NCBI GenBank assembly: GCA_035528235.1
Contig: DATKZB010000165.1
Location: 1 to 20,312, forward strand
Length of the DNA stretch: 20,312 bases
DNA from: DATKZB01 sp035528235
GTDB taxonomy: Bacteria > Planctomycetota > Phycisphaerae > FEN-1346
Reading direction: 5' to 3'
Part shown: one piece after another, positions 1 to 6,467 of the stretch
Position numbering within the stretch: the first letter of the stretch is position 1
Layout of the letters: each line of letters begins with the position of its first letter
Position numbers and translations under genes: made by a program
Notes under the pieces: model-generated
Told to the model about the DNA's origin: nothing
Database searches by the model: none
The model's input: the letters and a program-made list of their open reading frames with translations, nothing else

Positions 1-86
1 CCTTGGCTCGCCCCATCCTACCGCCCACAAACCGCACCGTCCAGGCCCCAATCATCCGTGGAGAAAGGGCTTCAAACAACCACGCC

Positions 87-133
87 GAAACCGGACATTC
101 CTATTGGGTCAGAAACCGGACATTTCTAATGGG
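87..133. repeat. Tandem imperfect direct repeat, possible IS end
   Basis: Two 22-bp copies (87-108 and 112-133) have a period of 25 bp; both begin GAAACCGGACATT and differ at two positions (CCTATTGGG versus TCTAATGGG). The segment is followed by GGCCTTGACACA, so read on the minus strand it starts TGTGTCAAGGCC, a TGT-type terminus of the kind many insertion sequences have. No transposase is visible in bases 1-86. I infer a remnant or the outer end of an insertion sequence lying to the left, but the family cannot be assigned. Confidence 0.5.
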
Positions 134-157
134 CCTTGACACATCGCCAGAAAAGCC

Positions 158-186
158 TTGACAGCGGTCCCGGGGGACCGTATGGT
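158..186 (+). promoter_or_regulatory. Sigma-70-type promoter of the rpsB operon
   Basis: The -35 box TTGACA (158-163) is a perfect consensus match. It is followed by exactly 17 nt and the -10 box TATGGT (181-186), a 4/6 match. Transcription would start near 193, giving a leader of about 50 nt before rpsB. The spacer is occupied by a palindrome, which is listed separately. An earlier TTGACA at 136-141 has no matching -10 box at normal spacing. Confidence 0.75.
165..180. promoter_or_regulatory. Palindrome filling the rpsB promoter spacer
   Basis: CGGTCCCGGGGGACCG is a perfect 7-bp inverted repeat around a 2-nt centre. It ends directly before the -10 box and begins two bases after the -35 box. 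Its position is that of an operator whose protein would contact polymerase between the two boxes. Whether any protein binds is inference; no regulator gene adjoins it. Confidence 0.45.
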
Positions 187-245
187 GCTGGGTTCTTATC
201 GGTCGATAGAGGAGTTGCGCGCAGACGGAGAGAGGAGAGCGGCAT

Positions 246-1175
246 TTGGCGACGCTTCAGGTTCAGGAGTTAATCGACGCGGGTATCCATTTCGGCCATC
301 CGGCCAGTCGCTGGAACCCCAAGATGGCCCCGTACATCTACGGGCGCCGGAACTTCATCCACATCATCGACCTCAAGGAAACCGTCAAGGGCATCTTGCG
401 GGCCCAGAAGTTCCTGACCCGGCTCGTGGCCGAAGGCAAGGATGTCATCTTCGTCGGCACCAAACGCCAGGCCCGCGCGTCCATCGAGCAGGAAGCCCAG
501 CGATGTCTCATGCCGTACGTCAGTTACCGCTGGCTGGGTGGCGCCCTGACGAACTTCCGAACCATCCGCTCGCGACTCGGCCGGCTCGACGAACTTGACC
601 ACCTCGTGGAGTCCGGCGAAATCAACCGGTACTCGAAGAAGATGATCGCGGCGCTGCAGCGCGAACACCGCAAGATGAAGCGGAACCTCGACGGCATCCG
701 CAAGATGGAACGCCTGCCCGGCGCCCTCATCGTCGTCGACCCGGTCCGCGAGAAGAACGCCGTCCGCGAGGCCACCAAGCTCGACATCCCGGTCGTCGCC
801 CTGGCAGACACCGAGGCCGACCCCGACGATCTGACCGTGGTCATCCCCGGCAACGACGACGCCATGCGGGCTATCGAGATCGTCATCAAGCACCTGGCGG
901 ACGCGTGCGCGGAAGGCCTGGCCAACCGGGCGGCCCGCGCGGTCGTCGAGGGCGAGGGCCAGGCCCTGGTGCGTGCCCCGAGCCGTCCGCGCGCCCGCGC
1001 GGCCCCGCGCCGCGGCGAGCGGCCGGTCCCCGAGATGCCGCTGCCGACGCCGCACCCGGCCATGCAGGAAGCCGCCGGGACGACGCCGGCCGGCCAGGCC
1101 GACGCCCCGGCGGACCCCGCCCTGCCCACGCCGGAAAACGACGCCGCGGCAGCCGCCGGGCCGGACACGCCCTAA
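246..1175 (+). CDS. rpsB: 30S ribosomal protein S2
   Basis: Small-subunit ribosomal protein S2, which binds 16S rRNA on the back of the 30S head-body junction. The first 225 or so residues match the family throughout: the opening LQVQELIDAGIHFGHPASRWNP, FVGTKRQARASIEQEA, YRWLGGALTNFRTI, and the closing ALADTEADPDDLTVVIPGNDDA. The start is TTG at 246, set by AGGAG at about 233-237; it puts the family's LL-x-AG-x-HFGH block at the usual distance. At 309 residues the protein is longer than the usual 230-260 because of an Ala/Pro/Arg-rich tail from about residue 235 (RAPSRPRARAAPRRGERP onward) that is probably disordered. It is first in the operon, 148 nt before tsf. Identity is certain; the role of the tail is unknown. 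Confidence 0.98.
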   Translation: MATLQVQELIDAGIHFGHPASRWNPKMAPYIYGRRNFIHIIDLKETVKGILRAQKFLTRLVAEGKDVIFVGTKRQARASIEQEAQRCLMPYVSYRWLGGALTNFRTIRSRLGRLDELDHLVESGEINRYSKKMIAALQREHRKMKRNLDGIRKMERLPGALIVVDPVREKNAVREATKLDIPVVALADTEADPDDLTVVIPGNDDAMRAIEIVIKHLADACAEGLANRAARAVVEGEGQALVRAPSRPRARAAPRRGERPVPEMPLPTPHPAMQEAAGTTPAGQADAPADPALPTPENDAAAAAGPDTP

Positions 1176-1323
1176 GGCCGGGCCCGCGTCGGCCCGATGC
1201 GATACCGACGTTCCCCCGGCGCTGCCGCAAGCGACTCGTGAGACCTCACCCGACGGGCCGCCGCCTGCGGAACGGCCGGCGAGACGCAAGACACCTTCAC
1301 TCTGGGTGCAAGGAGCCGAATCG

Positions 1324-1926
1324 ATGGACATCCGTGCCGCTGACGTCAAGAAACTCCGCGAACGGACCAGCCAGGGCATGATGGAATGTAAGCGCGCCCT
1401 GGAGGAAGCCGGCGGCGACGCCGACAAGGCCATCGAGCTCCTGCGCAAGAAGGGCTTGGCCACGGCCGCGAAACGGGCCGGCCGGGCCGCCGCCCAGGGC
1501 CGCATCCACTCTTACATCCACCACAACGGCAAGGTCGGCGTCCTCGTGGAGGTCGACTGCGAGACCGATTTCGTGGCCAAAAACGAGCAGTTCCAGGCGT
1601 TTCTGTCGGACCTGTGCCTGCACATCTGCGCCGCGGCGCCGCTGGCCGTCCGCCCCGAGGAACTGCCGGCCGACCTCGTCGAGACCGAGCGACGCGTCGC
1701 CCGCAGCCAGGTGGAGGGCAAGAAGCCCGACAACATCATCGAGAAGATCGTCGACGGGAAACTGAAGAAGTGGTATGCTGTTCACGTTCTGCTGGAACAG
1801 CCTTACGTCAAGGACGACTCGCGCACGGTTCAGGACATCCTGACGGAAGTCATCGCCAAGATCGGCGAGAACATCGTGATTAAGCGCTTCGCACGCTTCG
1901 AGGTGGGCGAGACCGAGTCGGACTGA
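1324..1926 (+). CDS. tsf: Translation elongation factor Ts
   Basis: EF-Ts is the nucleotide exchange factor that releases GDP from EF-Tu in the cytoplasm. The N-terminal UBA-like domain (about residues 4-40) has the LRERTSQGMMECKRALEEA block. The core holds the family signature TDFVAKNEQF (81-90), where the Asp-Phe pair reaches into EF-Tu, and the C-terminal part contains VLLEQPYVKDDSRTVQDIL. The ATG at 1324 is chosen because AGGAG (1311-1315) sits 8 nt upstream; longer in-frame extensions upstream read as low-complexity Arg/Pro. At 200 residues this is the short form, like Thermus and organellar EF-Ts, lacking the extra subdomain of the E. coli protein (283 residues). pyrH follows after 13 nt, so the two are co-transcribed. 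Confidence 0.98.
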   Translation: MDIRAADVKKLRERTSQGMMECKRALEEAGGDADKAIELLRKKGLATAAKRAGRAAAQGRIHSYIHHNGKVGVLVEVDCETDFVAKNEQFQAFLSDLCLHICAAAPLAVRPEELPADLVETERRVARSQVEGKKPDNIIEKIVDGKLKKWYAVHVLLEQPYVKDDSRTVQDILTEVIAKIGENIVIKRFARFEVGETESD

Positions 1927-1939
1927 GCAAGGGACGCCT

Positions 1940-2659
1940 ATGGCCGGTTGTGCCTACGGACGGGTCCTTCTGAAAGTCAGCGGCGAAGGATTTTGCACGC
2001 CCGGCGGGTTCGGCCTCGACCCGGAAGAGACCCGGGCCATTGCCAGCCAGGCCAGGGAAGTCGTGGCCACCGGCTGCGAACTGGCGATCGTCGTGGGCGG
2101 CGGCAATTTCCTCCGGGGCGCCGGCTTCTCGCGCGAGGCCAACGTCAAACGCGCCACCGCCGACTACATGGGCATGGTTGCCACGGTCCTCAACGCTCTC
2201 GCCCTCCAGGACTGTCTCGAAAGCCTCGGCACCGACACCCGCGTCCAGTGCGCCGTCGAGATGCGCGACGTGGCCGAGCCGTTCATCCGGCGGCGCTGCC
2301 TCCGGCACCTCGAGAAGAAACGCGTCGTCATCCTCGCCGGCGGCACCGGCAACCCGTTCTTCACGACCGACACGGCCGCCGCGCTGCGGGCCAACGAGAT
2401 TGGCGCCGAGGTGCTTCTGAAGGCCACCAAGGTCGACGGCGTGTACTCCGACGACCCCAAGACCAACCCTGGCGCCACGCGCTACGACCGCCTGACCTAC
2501 GACGACGTCCTGCGGCAGAACCTCAAGATCATGGACGTGGCCGCCATCAGCCTCTGCCGCGATAACCACATTCCCATCATCGTCTTCAACCTCAAGCACG
2601 AGGGGAACATCCGCCGGGTCATCGCCGGAGAATCCATCGGTACTCATATTGGAGGCTAG
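1940..2659 (+). CDS. pyrH: Uridylate kinase (UMP kinase)
   Basis: Bacterial-type hexameric UMP kinase of the amino-acid-kinase fold. It phosphorylates UMP to UDP with ATP, for pyrimidine nucleotide supply. Visible motifs are the N-terminal LLKVSGEGF, the glycine loop VVGGGNFLRG (51-60), LAGGTGNPFFTTDTAA (132-147) for UMP/phosphate contact, and LLKATKVDGVYSDDPKTNP (159-177). At 239 residues it is the normal family length. The ATG at 1940 has AAGGGA just upstream, 13 nt after the tsf stop. The gene ends 4 nt before the frr start, and its last codons carry the frr ribosome binding site. PyrH is normally regulated allosterically by GTP and UTP; nothing in the sequence contradicts that. Confidence 0.98.
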   Translation: MAGCAYGRVLLKVSGEGFCTPGGFGLDPEETRAIASQAREVVATGCELAIVVGGGNFLRGAGFSREANVKRATADYMGMVATVLNALALQDCLESLGTDTRVQCAVEMRDVAEPFIRRRCLRHLEKKRVVILAGGTGNPFFTTDTAAALRANEIGAEVLLKATKVDGVYSDDPKTNPGATRYDRLTYDDVLRQNLKIMDVAAISLCRDNHIPIIVFNLKHEGNIRRVIAGESIGTHIGG

Positions 2660-2663
2660 AATC

Positions 2664-3224
2664 GTGACTATTGACGACACCCTCCTGGACGCCGAAGATA
2701 AGATGCAGAAGGCCGTCGAGCACCTCAAGGCCGGCCTGCGGACCGTCCGGACCGGCCGGGCATCGGCCGGCCTGGTCGAGCACCTCAAGGTCGACTACTA
2801 CGGCAGCCCGACGGAACTGCGGCAACTGGCCACCATCACCGTGCCGGACCCCCTGCTGATCGTCATCAAGCCGTACGACCCGGGCAGCATCGGCGACATC
2901 GCCAAGGGCATTCAGGCGTCCGAACTCGGCATCATGCCCATCGTCGACGGCAAGATGATTCGCCTCTCGATCCCCCCCCTCTCCCAGGAGCGGCGCACGC
3001 AACTCGTCCACCGGGTCAAGGAACAGACCGAGGAGGCGAAGGTCGGCCTGCGCAACGTTCGCCGCGACGCCATCAAGCACATCGACGCCGAGGAGAAGGC
3101 CAAGACCGCCAGCGAGGACGACGCCCGCAGGGCCCGCGACGACGCCACCGACCTGGTCCACACCTACGAGAAGCAACTCGGCGAGGCCCTTCAGCACAAG
3201 ACCGACGAGATCATGGAAGTCTAG
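2664..3224 (+). CDS. frr: Ribosome recycling factor
   Basis: RRF splits post-termination ribosomes together with EF-G. The whole 186-residue length matches the family (E. coli 185): three-helix bundle segments with MQKAVEHLKAGLRTVRTGRASAGLVEHLKV, the Tyr-Tyr-Gly hinge DYYGSPTELRQLA, the small domain with TITVPDPLLIVIKPYDPGSI, and the C-terminal helix with RRDAIKHI and EDDARRARDDATDLVHTYEKQ. The start is GTG at 2664, preceded 8 nt upstream by GGAGG (2651-2655), which lies within the end of pyrH. A longer TTG start at 2649 would overlap pyrH and place that Shine-Dalgarno inside the gene, so I reject it. It is the last gene of the classic cluster. Confidence 0.98.
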   Translation: MTIDDTLLDAEDKMQKAVEHLKAGLRTVRTGRASAGLVEHLKVDYYGSPTELRQLATITVPDPLLIVIKPYDPGSIGDIAKGIQASELGIMPIVDGKMIRLSIPPLSQERRTQLVHRVKEQTEEAKVGLRNVRRDAIKHIDAEEKAKTASEDDARRARDDATDLVHTYEKQLGEALQHKTDEIMEV

Positions 3225-3225
3225 C

Positions 3226-3276
3226 GCCGCCTCCACCGGCGGCCGCCCGCGCCCGATTTTTCTCAAGGCGGCCGCC
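3226..3276 (+). terminator. Possible weak hairpin after frr
   Basis: GCCGCC (3226-3231) can pair with GGCGGC (3238-3243). The self-complementary GGCGGCCGCC also occurs twice, at 3238-3247 and 3267-3276, flanking a short ATTTTT run. Neither arrangement puts the T run directly after a stem, so this is at best an attenuating structure and read-through into the next gene is likely. The rest of the 139-nt gap shows no other clear signal. Confidence 0.25.
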
Positions 3277-3363
3277 CCAACGTCCGATAAGGCGTTCAGG
3301 CGAGGGGACGGTCTGTGTCCTGCCCGAGCAGATGTTCCCACCCCCAAGGAAAGAGACTGCGCC

Positions 3364-4071
3364 ATGACCAGACTGGGGTTGGTGGATCGCGTACGTTCCT
3401 GGTTCGGAGCCGGGGACCAGGCGGCCGGCGAGTCGGCCACACGCTGGTCGCTCGGCGCCGGCCGCGCGGAACTGGCCCTGGCCGGCGCCGGCGCGGCCGG
3501 CGGCCTGTCGGCCAAGGCCCCCGCATGCCGCGACGTGCTGGCCATCGAAGCGCTGGCCAAGGCCGCGGCGCCGGCCCGCCCGGACACCACCGAGGCCCTT
3601 CCCGCGCCGCCGCCACCCGCCAAGACGCACCTCGACCCGCTGGACCCGGAGTGGATGCGCGCCCTGCCCTCGCTCGATGACATCGGCCACGAGTTGAAGG
3701 GCCACCATCAGACCAGCCGCGCTATCGCCGACGCCGTCACCCAGTTGCCCAATCTCGCATCGAGCCAGGCGGACCTCGTGCGCGAGACCAACCGGATCCT
3801 GGAGCGGCAGTCGGCGCTGATCGAGTCCGTGCTCGACGGCATTACGTCGGTGCGGTCGGCGTTTCGGACGATCGACGAGAGTTCCAGGCGGCAGGCCACC
3901 GCGCTCGGGCAACTCGAGGCCTCTCATCGCGAGGTGCTCCTGGAGTACCAGGCCATGCTCCTCAGGGCACACCGGCGGGTCGGCCGGTTGGCGGCGCTGG
4001 CCGTCCTGGTGGCCGCGGCGGCCCTGGGCGGCGTCGGCTACGTCGCTTACCTTGTTCTGATTGGCCAATAG
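3364..4071 (+). CDS. Hypothetical tail-anchored membrane protein with coiled-coil region
   Basis: I do not recognise a family. The 235-residue protein starts with an Ala/Gly/Pro-rich stretch (1-95, including PAPPPPAK). A helical, coiled-coil-prone section follows (about 105-205, with HHQTSRAIADAVTQL and RETNRILERQSALIESVLDGI). It ends in one strong hydrophobic segment (about 207-232, LAALAVLVAAAALGGVGYVAYLVLI) followed by only two residues. With no N-terminal signal, this is the layout of a C-terminally anchored protein facing the cytoplasm. The ATG at 3364 has AAGGA 13 nt upstream, a weak site. It shares strand with frr and ends at the bidirectional terminator, so it may be the last gene of the rpsB unit. 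Reading frame and codon use look genuine; the function is unknown. Confidence 0.75.
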   Translation: MTRLGLVDRVRSWFGAGDQAAGESATRWSLGAGRAELALAGAGAAGGLSAKAPACRDVLAIEALAKAAAPARPDTTEALPAPPPPAKTHLDPLDPEWMRALPSLDDIGHELKGHHQTSRAIADAVTQLPNLASSQADLVRETNRILERQSALIESVLDGITSVRSAFRTIDESSRRQATALGQLEASHREVLLEYQAMLLRAHRRVGRLAALAVLVAAAALGGVGYVAYLVLIGQ

Positions 4072-4094
4072 ACGCCACCCATCCGCGCAACACG

Positions 4095-4122
4095 AAGGCC
4101 CCGACGCGTGCGTCAGGGCCTT
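4095..4122. terminator. Intrinsic terminator between convergent genes
   Basis: AAGGCCCCGAC (4095-4105) pairs with GTCAGGGCCTT (4112-4122), with one C/A mismatch and a short GC-rich loop. It is followed on the plus strand by TTTTCCTTT, a good rho-independent terminator for the upstream plus-strand gene. On the minus strand the stem is followed by TTCGTGTT, a weaker tail that could still help end the pdh transcript arriving from the right. It lies 24 nt after one stop codon and 24 nt from the other. Confidence 0.8.
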
Positions 4123-4145
4123 TTCCTTTCCGGGGCAACCTCTGG

Positions 4146-5456
4146 CTACTCGCCGTCCACCAGTTTCTGCGGCACTTCGAGCAGGTCGCGAATGGTCTCG
4201 AGGAACTGGGCGCCCACGGCCCCGTCGACCAGCCGGTGATCGACCGACAGCGTCATGGTCATCATGCTGCGGACCTGGATGCCACCCTGCCGGTACACGA
4301 CCCGGTCCTGGATGACTCCCAGGCCCAGGATGGTGCTCTCGCCCGGGTTGACGACGGCGATGAAACTGCGGATGCCGAACATCCCCAGGTTCGAGACGGT
4401 CATGCACCCGCCCTGGTACTCGTCGGGGACGAGTTTCTTGGAGCGGGCCCGCGCCGCCAGGTCGGCCGTCTCCGAGGCGATGCGGCGGATGGGCTTGGAG
4501 TCGGCGTCGCGGACCACGGGCACCATCAGCCCCTCGTCCAGCGCCACGGCCAGGCCCACGTGGGCCACGCCGCGCCGCTGGGCCCCGCCCTCGACCCACC
4601 GGCTGTTGGCCATCGGGAACATCCGCAGCGCCAACCCGCACGCCTTGATGACGAAATCGTTGAACGAAATCTTGGGCTTGCCGTTGGCCTTCAGGTTCAA
4701 CTTGTTCCGCAGGCACGCCAGGTCCGTCATATCGACATCCATCGAGAGGTAGTAGCACGGGATGGTCTGCTTCGAGAAGGTCATGCGTTCGGCCACGATG
4801 CGTCGCATGGCCGTCAGGGGCACGACCTCGCCCGCGGCGGCCCGCGGCCCGGCCAGAACGTCGGCCTTCATGACCTTGCCGGCATGGCCCGTGCCCCGGA
4901 CCGCCGCCAGGTCGACGCCCTGCGCGGCCGCCATTTTCCCCGCGAGCGGGCTCGCCTTGACGCGCGGGGCCGCCGCGGCAGCGGCCGTCACGTCGGCCTC
5001 GATAATCCGGCCGCCGGGGCCGGTTCCCCGGATGGTCTCCAGGGCCACGCCGCTCTCGCGGGCCGCTCGCCGAGCCCGCGGCGAAGCGATCACACGCCCG
5101 CCGGGCTGCACGACCGGTGCCGTAGCGGCCGCCGGTCCGGGTGCCGCGGTGGCTGCCGCCGGGGCCGACGCGGGCGCGCCGGGGGCTTTGGAGGCGATGT
5201 CGGCCGGAATCTCGTCGCCCGGGTCGCCGACGATGGCGATGACCGCGCCGACGGGCAGTTCGGCCTTCTCGGGGGCGACGATCTTCAGGAGCGTGCCGCG
5301 GTAGTAACTCTCGACCTCGAGCGTGGCCTTGTCGGTGGTGATCTCGCAGAGAATGTCGCCCGTGGCGACGGCGTCGCCCTCTTGCTTGAGCCATCGCTCG
5401 ATGGTCGAGGTCTCGACCGTCTCGCCGAGCGCCGGCATGGTGACTTTCTGAATCAT
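4146..5456 (-). CDS. pdhC: Dihydrolipoamide acetyltransferase, E2 of a pyruvate-type dehydrogenase
   Basis: E2 core of a 2-oxoacid dehydrogenase complex. It carries the acyl group on lipoyl-lysine and passes it to CoA. Domain order from the ATG at 5456: lipoyl domain (1-78, lipoyl Lys43 in TTDKATLEV); Ala/Pro linker (about 85-120); first peripheral-subunit-binding domain (about 122-158, ASPRARRAARESGV then GTGPGGRIIEADV); a second such domain (about 166-202, ASPLAGKMAAAQGV then GTGHAGKVMKADV); and the trimer-forming catalytic domain to residue 436, with the catalytic His407 in DHRLVDG. Two subunit-binding domains are more than the usual one. A GTG two codons earlier (5462) is also possible; the Shine-Dalgarno AGGGA does not decide between them. 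pdhB ends 22 nt upstream. No E3 (lipoamide dehydrogenase) gene lies nearby. An acetoin dehydrogenase role cannot be excluded. Confidence 0.93.
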   Translation of the reverse strand: MIQKVTMPALGETVETSTIERWLKQEGDAVATGDILCEITTDKATLEVESYYRGTLLKIVAPEKAELPVGAVIAIVGDPGDEIPADIASKAPGAPASAPAAATAAPGPAAATAPVVQPGGRVIASPRARRAARESGVALETIRGTGPGGRIIEADVTAAAAAAPRVKASPLAGKMAAAQGVDLAAVRGTGHAGKVMKADVLAGPRAAAGEVVPLTAMRRIVAERMTFSKQTIPCYYLSMDVDMTDLACLRNKLNLKANGKPKISFNDFVIKACGLALRMFPMANSRWVEGGAQRRGVAHVGLAVALDEGLMVPVVRDADSKPIRRIASETADLAARARSKKLVPDEYQGGCMTVSNLGMFGIRSFIAVVNPGESTILGLGVIQDRVVYRQGGIQVRSMMTMTLSVDHRLVDGAVGAQFLETIRDLLEVPQKLVDGE

Positions 5457-5478
5457 GGGCACACCATCCCTAACCGTG

Positions 5479-6459
5479 TCAGGCTTTGCCGAGGGTCCGC
5501 TTCGCCGCCGCGATGACCTTGTCGGTCGAGGGCACGGCCTCGTTCTCCAGGACGGGGCTCATCGGCAGCGGGCAATTGGCTGCACAGACCCGCTCGATGG
5601 GGGCATCGAGGTCGTCGAACGCCAGCTCCTGCATCTTCATGGCGATCTCGCAGACGAAGTTGCCCTCCTGGTATCCCTCGGACGCCAGGACCAGCCGCCC
5701 CGTCTTCCGGACGGAGGCCAGGATGCAGTCGATGTCGAGCGGCTTGAGGCACCTCAGGTCGATGACCTCGGCGTCGATACCCTCCTCGGCCAGCGCCGCG
5801 CCGGCCTCCTGGGCACGAAGGGCCATGCGCGAGTAACCGATGATCGTCACGTCGCTGCCCGTGCGACGGACGGCGGCCCGGCCCAGCGGAACCAGGTATT
5901 CCTCCGCGGGCACCTCGCCCTTGGTGCCGTAAAGCATCTTGTGCTCGATGAACAGGATGGGGTTGTCGTCGCGGATGCAGGTCTTCAGCAGCCCCTTGAC
6001 GTCGTAAGGCGTCGAGGGCATGACCACGAAGACGCCCGGGGCGTGGCAGAACCAGGCCTCCAGGCTCTGGCTGTGGTGCGCGGCGATGCTGCGGCCGGCG
6101 CCGCCTTCGGTCCGGATGACCATCGGCACGGTCGTCTTGCCGCCGAACATGTACCGGTTCTTGCCGGCCTGGTTGACGAACTGGTCCATGGCCAGCGTCA
6201 TGAAGTCGACATACATGATCTCGGCCACCGGCCGCATGCCGCACATGGCGGCCCCGACGGCCGCGCCGGCGATGGCGGCCTCGCTGATGGCGGTGTCGCG
6301 CACCCGGGTCTCGCCGAACTCCTCGTAGAGACCCTGCGTGGCCGAGTAGGCGCCGCCGTAGATGGCAACGTCCTCGCCCATGACGAACACCTGCGGGTCG
6401 CGCCGCATCTCCTCGGCCAGCGCGTCGCGGACGGCTTCACGGTACGTGATTTCCGGCAT
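5479..6459 (-). CDS. pdhB: Pyruvate dehydrogenase E1 beta subunit
   Basis: The beta subunit of the thiamine-diphosphate-dependent E1 heterotetramer pairs with the E1 alpha encoded just upstream to decarboxylate pyruvate and reductively acetylate E2. The 326-residue length is typical. Family blocks visible are ITYREAVRDALAEEM near the N terminus, FVMGEDVAIYGGAYSATQGL (containing the ThDP-contacting Glu), VRDTAISEAAIAGAAVGAAM, EGGAGRSIAAHHSQSLEAW, and the transketolase C-terminal part with VIDLRCLKPLD and LVLASEGYQEG. The ATG at 6459 has GGAG about 6 nt upstream and lies 8 nt after the pdhA stop, so the two are co-transcribed. Acetoin and branched-chain E1 beta subunits are close relatives; the pyruvate assignment is the most likely one but rests on overall resemblance. 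Confidence 0.93.
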   Translation of the reverse strand: MPEITYREAVRDALAEEMRRDPQVFVMGEDVAIYGGAYSATQGLYEEFGETRVRDTAISEAAIAGAAVGAAMCGMRPVAEIMYVDFMTLAMDQFVNQAGKNRYMFGGKTTVPMVIRTEGGAGRSIAAHHSQSLEAWFCHAPGVFVVMPSTPYDVKGLLKTCIRDDNPILFIEHKMLYGTKGEVPAEEYLVPLGRAAVRRTGSDVTIIGYSRMALRAQEAGAALAEEGIDAEVIDLRCLKPLDIDCILASVRKTGRLVLASEGYQEGNFVCEIAMKMQELAFDDLDAPIERVCAANCPLPMSPVLENEAVPSTDKVIAAAKRTLGKA

Positions 6460-6467
6460 CGCTCCGC

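Noticed and set aside
136..141. First TTGACA upstream of rpsB as the -35 box
   Set aside because: At 16-18 nt downstream no acceptable -10 box exists; the second TTGACA at 158-163 has one at exactly 17 nt.
2649..2663. TTG start giving a longer ribosome recycling factor
   Set aside because: It would place the GGAGG site inside the gene and overlap pyrH; GTG at 2664 gives the family length.
3211..5394. Very long minus-strand open frame across the unknown membrane protein and pdhC
   Set aside because: It is Arg/Gly/Pro-rich shadow reading of GC-rich genes; the pdhC frame has clear domains and catalytic motifs.
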